Shown here: positions 42,780 to 44,791 of the stretch, piece by piece | Layout of the letters: each line of letters starts with the position of its first letter | Numbering within the stretch: the first letter of the stretch is position 1 | DNA from: Bacteroidota bacterium | Lineage (GTDB): Bacteria > Bacteroidota > Bacteroidia > Bacteroidales > WCHB1-69 | Length of the DNA: 44,791 nucleotides | Reading direction: 5' to 3' | Assembly (NCBI GenBank): GCA_023392945.1 | Contig: JAEWNB010000204.1 | Coordinates: 1-44,791, forward strand | Notes under the pieces: generated by a model | Told to the model about the DNA's origin: nothing | Databases searched by the model: none | Seen by the model: only the letters and a program-made list of their open reading frames with translations | Position numbers and translations under genes: made by a program

Positions 42780-43232
42780 CTATTCCTGTAAATTCTTTTT
42801 AAGATAAATCATATCAATAAGCTGTATCTCTCCATCGAACATGGGGTGGTCGTAATGCTCCGTGAAAAAGTTCTTTAACCGATGAGACTTTTTAAATCCG
42901 CAACTTTCATAAAAGGATAAGATTCCGGCTGTTTCGCCTGTTCCGACCAGCATGGTTTTGTAGTCTCTTTGGTAGAAATCGGAAATGAATTGTATCAAAG
43001 CTCTCCCATAGCCCTTACCTTGATATTGCTGGTAGGTGGCGATGTTTTTCAGCTCGCAGGTCTCGCTGTCTATGGGCACTACCACACAAACACTATTCAA
43101 ATCATCGTCATATAAAGCAAACAGATCCCCCTGCGGCAAATACTTATCAATCATATTTTCCTGTTCATCTGCCAATAACAACAGGTCAAGAAACTGTTTC
43201 TTATTTTCTGTTATTTTTTCTATTCTCATCAT
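42780..43232 (-). CDS. GNAT family N-acetyltransferase
   Basis: This 150-residue acetyltransferase shows the acetyl-CoA motif A region ELKNIATYQQYQGKGYGRAL (about 61-80, with Q-x-x-G-x-G) and the motif B helix GETAGILSFYESCGFKKSHR. It is close to a YjdJ/YdfB-like small GNAT pattern, but the acceptor is unknown. Two adjacent ATGs (43232, 43229) are equally possible starts. It lies between nhaA and the methyltransferase gene on the same strand. Confidence 0.88.
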   Translation of the reverse strand: MMRIEKITENKKQFLDLLLLADEQENMIDKYLPQGDLFALYDDDLNSVCVVVPIDSETCELKNIATYQQYQGKGYGRALIQFISDFYQRDYKTMLVGTGETAGILSFYESCGFKKSHRLKNFFTEHYDHPMFDGEIQLIDMIYLKKNLQE

Positions 43233-43318
43233 AATGCTTTTCTCTCACCACGATTCTTTGCGATACATATATATATATTGTATCAAACTTTTCTTGCCTA
43301 TTCCAACACCTTTTCCGG

Positions 43319-44491
43319 CTATTTATCGTTGTCGCCGTTAGTTTCACTACTTTCTATCTCTTTTTTTAAGGTTAATTTGAGCAGCATAAATCCAATGGCA
43401 CCTGTAATAACGGAAGCAAATATAATAGCAATCTTTGAATTGTTTATGATTTCTATATTATCAAATGCAAGAAGAGTTATAAAAATTGACATGGTAAAAC
43501 CTATCCCGCCTAAGAAGCCAACTCCAATGATATTTTTCCATTTCAAATCTTTTGGCAATGTACAAAGTCCCAGGGCAACCCCGATAAGCGCAAATAGACA
43601 TATACCCAAAGGTTTCCCGACAACAAGTCCAATCATAATCCCCAGACTGCTTGTTTCTCCTAAACCGGATAGCCAATTGTCGCCGAGTGCAATACAGGTA
43701 TTGGCTATCGCAAACAATGGGAGAATAAAGAAAGCAACCGGCTTGTGGAGGAAATGTTGAAGAATATAGGAAGGTGATTTTTCACTGCCGTTCCCAAATG
43801 GAATGGCAAATGCTAACAAAACTCCTGTAATGGTGGCATGAACTCCGGAATGTAACATGAAATACCACATGGCAACACCGCCAATTAAATAGGGGATTAA
43901 GTTGTGAATTTTTAATCGATTCAGGATAAGAAGTAATGCGAAAATACCCAATGCAATGAATAAATTTGCAAAGGATAAGGAAGTTGTATAGAAAATAGCA
44001 ATTACGATAATAGCTCCCAAATCATCAATTACCGCTAAAGCGGTCAAAAATATTTTTAAAGAGTTTGGCACACGACTGCCTAAAAGGGATAATATTCCAA
44101 TGGCAAAGGCAATATCTGTCGCCATTGGGATACCCGCACCTGATTGGGTATCAGAGCCGAAGTTGAGTAATAAAAACAGCCCTGCCGGAACAACCATTCC
44201 CCCAATGGCCCCAAAGATGGGTAATGATGCATTTTTAATGTCAGAAAGTTCTCCCTGATAAATTTCTCGTTCCAGTTCTAAGCCAATGAGTAGAAAGAAA
44301 ATGGTCATGAGTCCGTCATTAATCCAATGAACGATACTATGTCCGCCAAGGTTGGTGTTCCAAAAATTAATATAGTCTGTCTGCCATGGGGAATTTGCCA
44401 GCACAAGTGAAAGAATGGTCAGGATAACTAAAATGAGTCCGCCTGCTTTTTCGCTGTTAAAAAATTCTTTATATAATCTGGTTAATATCAT
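43319..44491 (-). CDS. nhaA: Na+/H+ antiporter NhaA
   Basis: NhaA exports sodium in exchange for protons at the inner membrane, for pH and salt control. The 390-residue sequence has about 12 hydrophobic helices. Key residues match E. coli NhaA: Asp126 in PMATDIAFA, and the Asp156-Asp157 pair in LAVIDDLGA, corresponding to D133, D163 and D164. The conserved FFLLIGLELEREI is at 65-77. The C-terminal tail is short and charged. No nhaR-like regulator is adjacent. Confidence 0.97.
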   Translation of the reverse strand: MILTRLYKEFFNSEKAGGLILVILTILSLVLANSPWQTDYINFWNTNLGGHSIVHWINDGLMTIFFLLIGLELEREIYQGELSDIKNASLPIFGAIGGMVVPAGLFLLLNFGSDTQSGAGIPMATDIAFAIGILSLLGSRVPNSLKIFLTALAVIDDLGAIIVIAIFYTTSLSFANLFIALGIFALLLILNRLKIHNLIPYLIGGVAMWYFMLHSGVHATITGVLLAFAIPFGNGSEKSPSYILQHFLHKPVAFFILPLFAIANTCIALGDNWLSGLGETSSLGIMIGLVVGKPLGICLFALIGVALGLCTLPKDLKWKNIIGVGFLGGIGFTMSIFITLLAFDNIEIINNSKIAIIFASVITGAIGFMLLKLTLKKEIESSETNGDNDK

Positions 44492-44543
44492 GGTTTATCG
44501 GTTATTCTCTCTTTGTAATTTTCTCAATCTGAAATCAACGGTT

Positions 44544-44791
44544 TTACCAAATAAACGGGATCAGTCTGTATTTTACTTTTTTGCAATATTCAGTGTATCC
44601 GGGCAATTCTTTCTGTAAAGTGTGGTCTTCATAATAGGTTCTGACAAAAATTATAATCATCATCAAAGAGAGCGGGATAAAGGCAAGCAGCGAACCCAAT
44701 GCAAAAGGTAATGCTGTGGATCCAAATAACATCCCAAGATAGCCCGGGTGTCGCACAATTTTATAGGGACCTGTAGTGATGACGGTATGAT
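44544..44791 (-). CDS. ICMT/PEMT-like membrane methyltransferase (N-terminus cut by window edge)
   Basis: The visible 82 residues run from the window edge to the stop at 44544 and contain TGPYKIVRHPGYLGML, the signature of the isoprenylcysteine carboxyl methyltransferase / phospholipid methyltransferase group. A hydrophobic hairpin (LPFALGSLLAFIPLSLMMIIIF) and YYEDHTLQKELPGYTEYCKK follow, where Glu contacts SAM. A GTG at 44756 inside the frame is not the start, because the conserved motif begins upstream of it. The substrate is unknown. It lies 52 nt upstream of nhaA. Confidence 0.88.
   Translation of the reverse strand, partial: HTVITTGPYKIVRHPGYLGMLFGSTALPFALGSLLAFIPLSLMMIIIFVRTYYEDHTLQKELPGYTEYCKKVKYRLIPFIW

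Noticed and set aside
43278..43760. Plus-strand open frame opposite the end of nhaA
   Set aside because: It lies antisense to conserved NhaA helices and its predicted protein has no recognisable features.

Overview
The window reads as chromosomal DNA of a Bacteroidota species, most likely a Bacteroidales-like anaerobe. The evidence is the Bacteroidota -7 promoter element (TAnnTTTG) in front of many genes, few Shine-Dalgarno sites, two secreted proteins with C-terminal type IX secretion (T9SS) sorting domains, several families largely confined to this phylum (DUF5606, DUF4835, DUF5723, an HU-CCDC81/SPOR protein), and pyruvate phosphate dikinase. I see no rRNA, tRNA, CRISPR array, insertion sequence or prophage.

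Layout: (a) 1-2761, minus strand: ffh (cut by the window edge) behind thrS. (b) 3113-6270, plus strand: a compact, clearly AT-richer DpnII-type restriction-modification operon. It has a Dam-like methylase, a DpnII-family endonuclease, an unrecognised 177-residue protein and a DpnA-like second methylase. This is the only obviously accessory block. (c) 6371-10598: a 63-residue FlbD-like protein, then three exported proteins of unknown role, one with a T9SS tail, closed by a strong bidirectional terminator. (d) 10695-16257: an M49-like zinc peptidase lipoprotein, a YugP-like membrane protease, and three conserved or unknown genes. (e) 16274-25418, minus strand: urocanate hydratase, purH-ung, then a run of OPT transporter, deoxynucleoside kinase, kdsB and an HU-CCDC81/SPOR protein. 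(f) A divergent promoter region near 26.7 kb separates an orphan peptide-type ABC permease from the plus-strand housekeeping operon bamD-rpoZ-coaBC-DUF4835-recN, which is followed by a small outer-membrane-type protein. (g) 32524-36874, minus strand: a lipoprotein, DUF5723 and pgi. (h) 37099-41672: ppdK with its own terminator, an AlkD-like DNA glycosylase and a FISUMP/T9SS protein. (i) 41988-44791: a methyltransferase, a GNAT acetyltransferase, NhaA and a partial ICMT/PEMT-like membrane methyltransferase.

The most interesting signals are the unknown protein inside the DpnII operon and a pair of diverged ~68-bp repeats around 41.7-41.96 kb. The repeats keep an identical hairpin geometry with a compensatory base-pair change. 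Further points are a BamD without a lipidation cysteine, an M49-like peptidase with a five-residue HEXXH motif, and a T9SS cargo built on an HTSHG-containing domain. Several starts were moved inward because the longer reading frame begins at TTG or GTG, or lies inside or upstream of the promoter.
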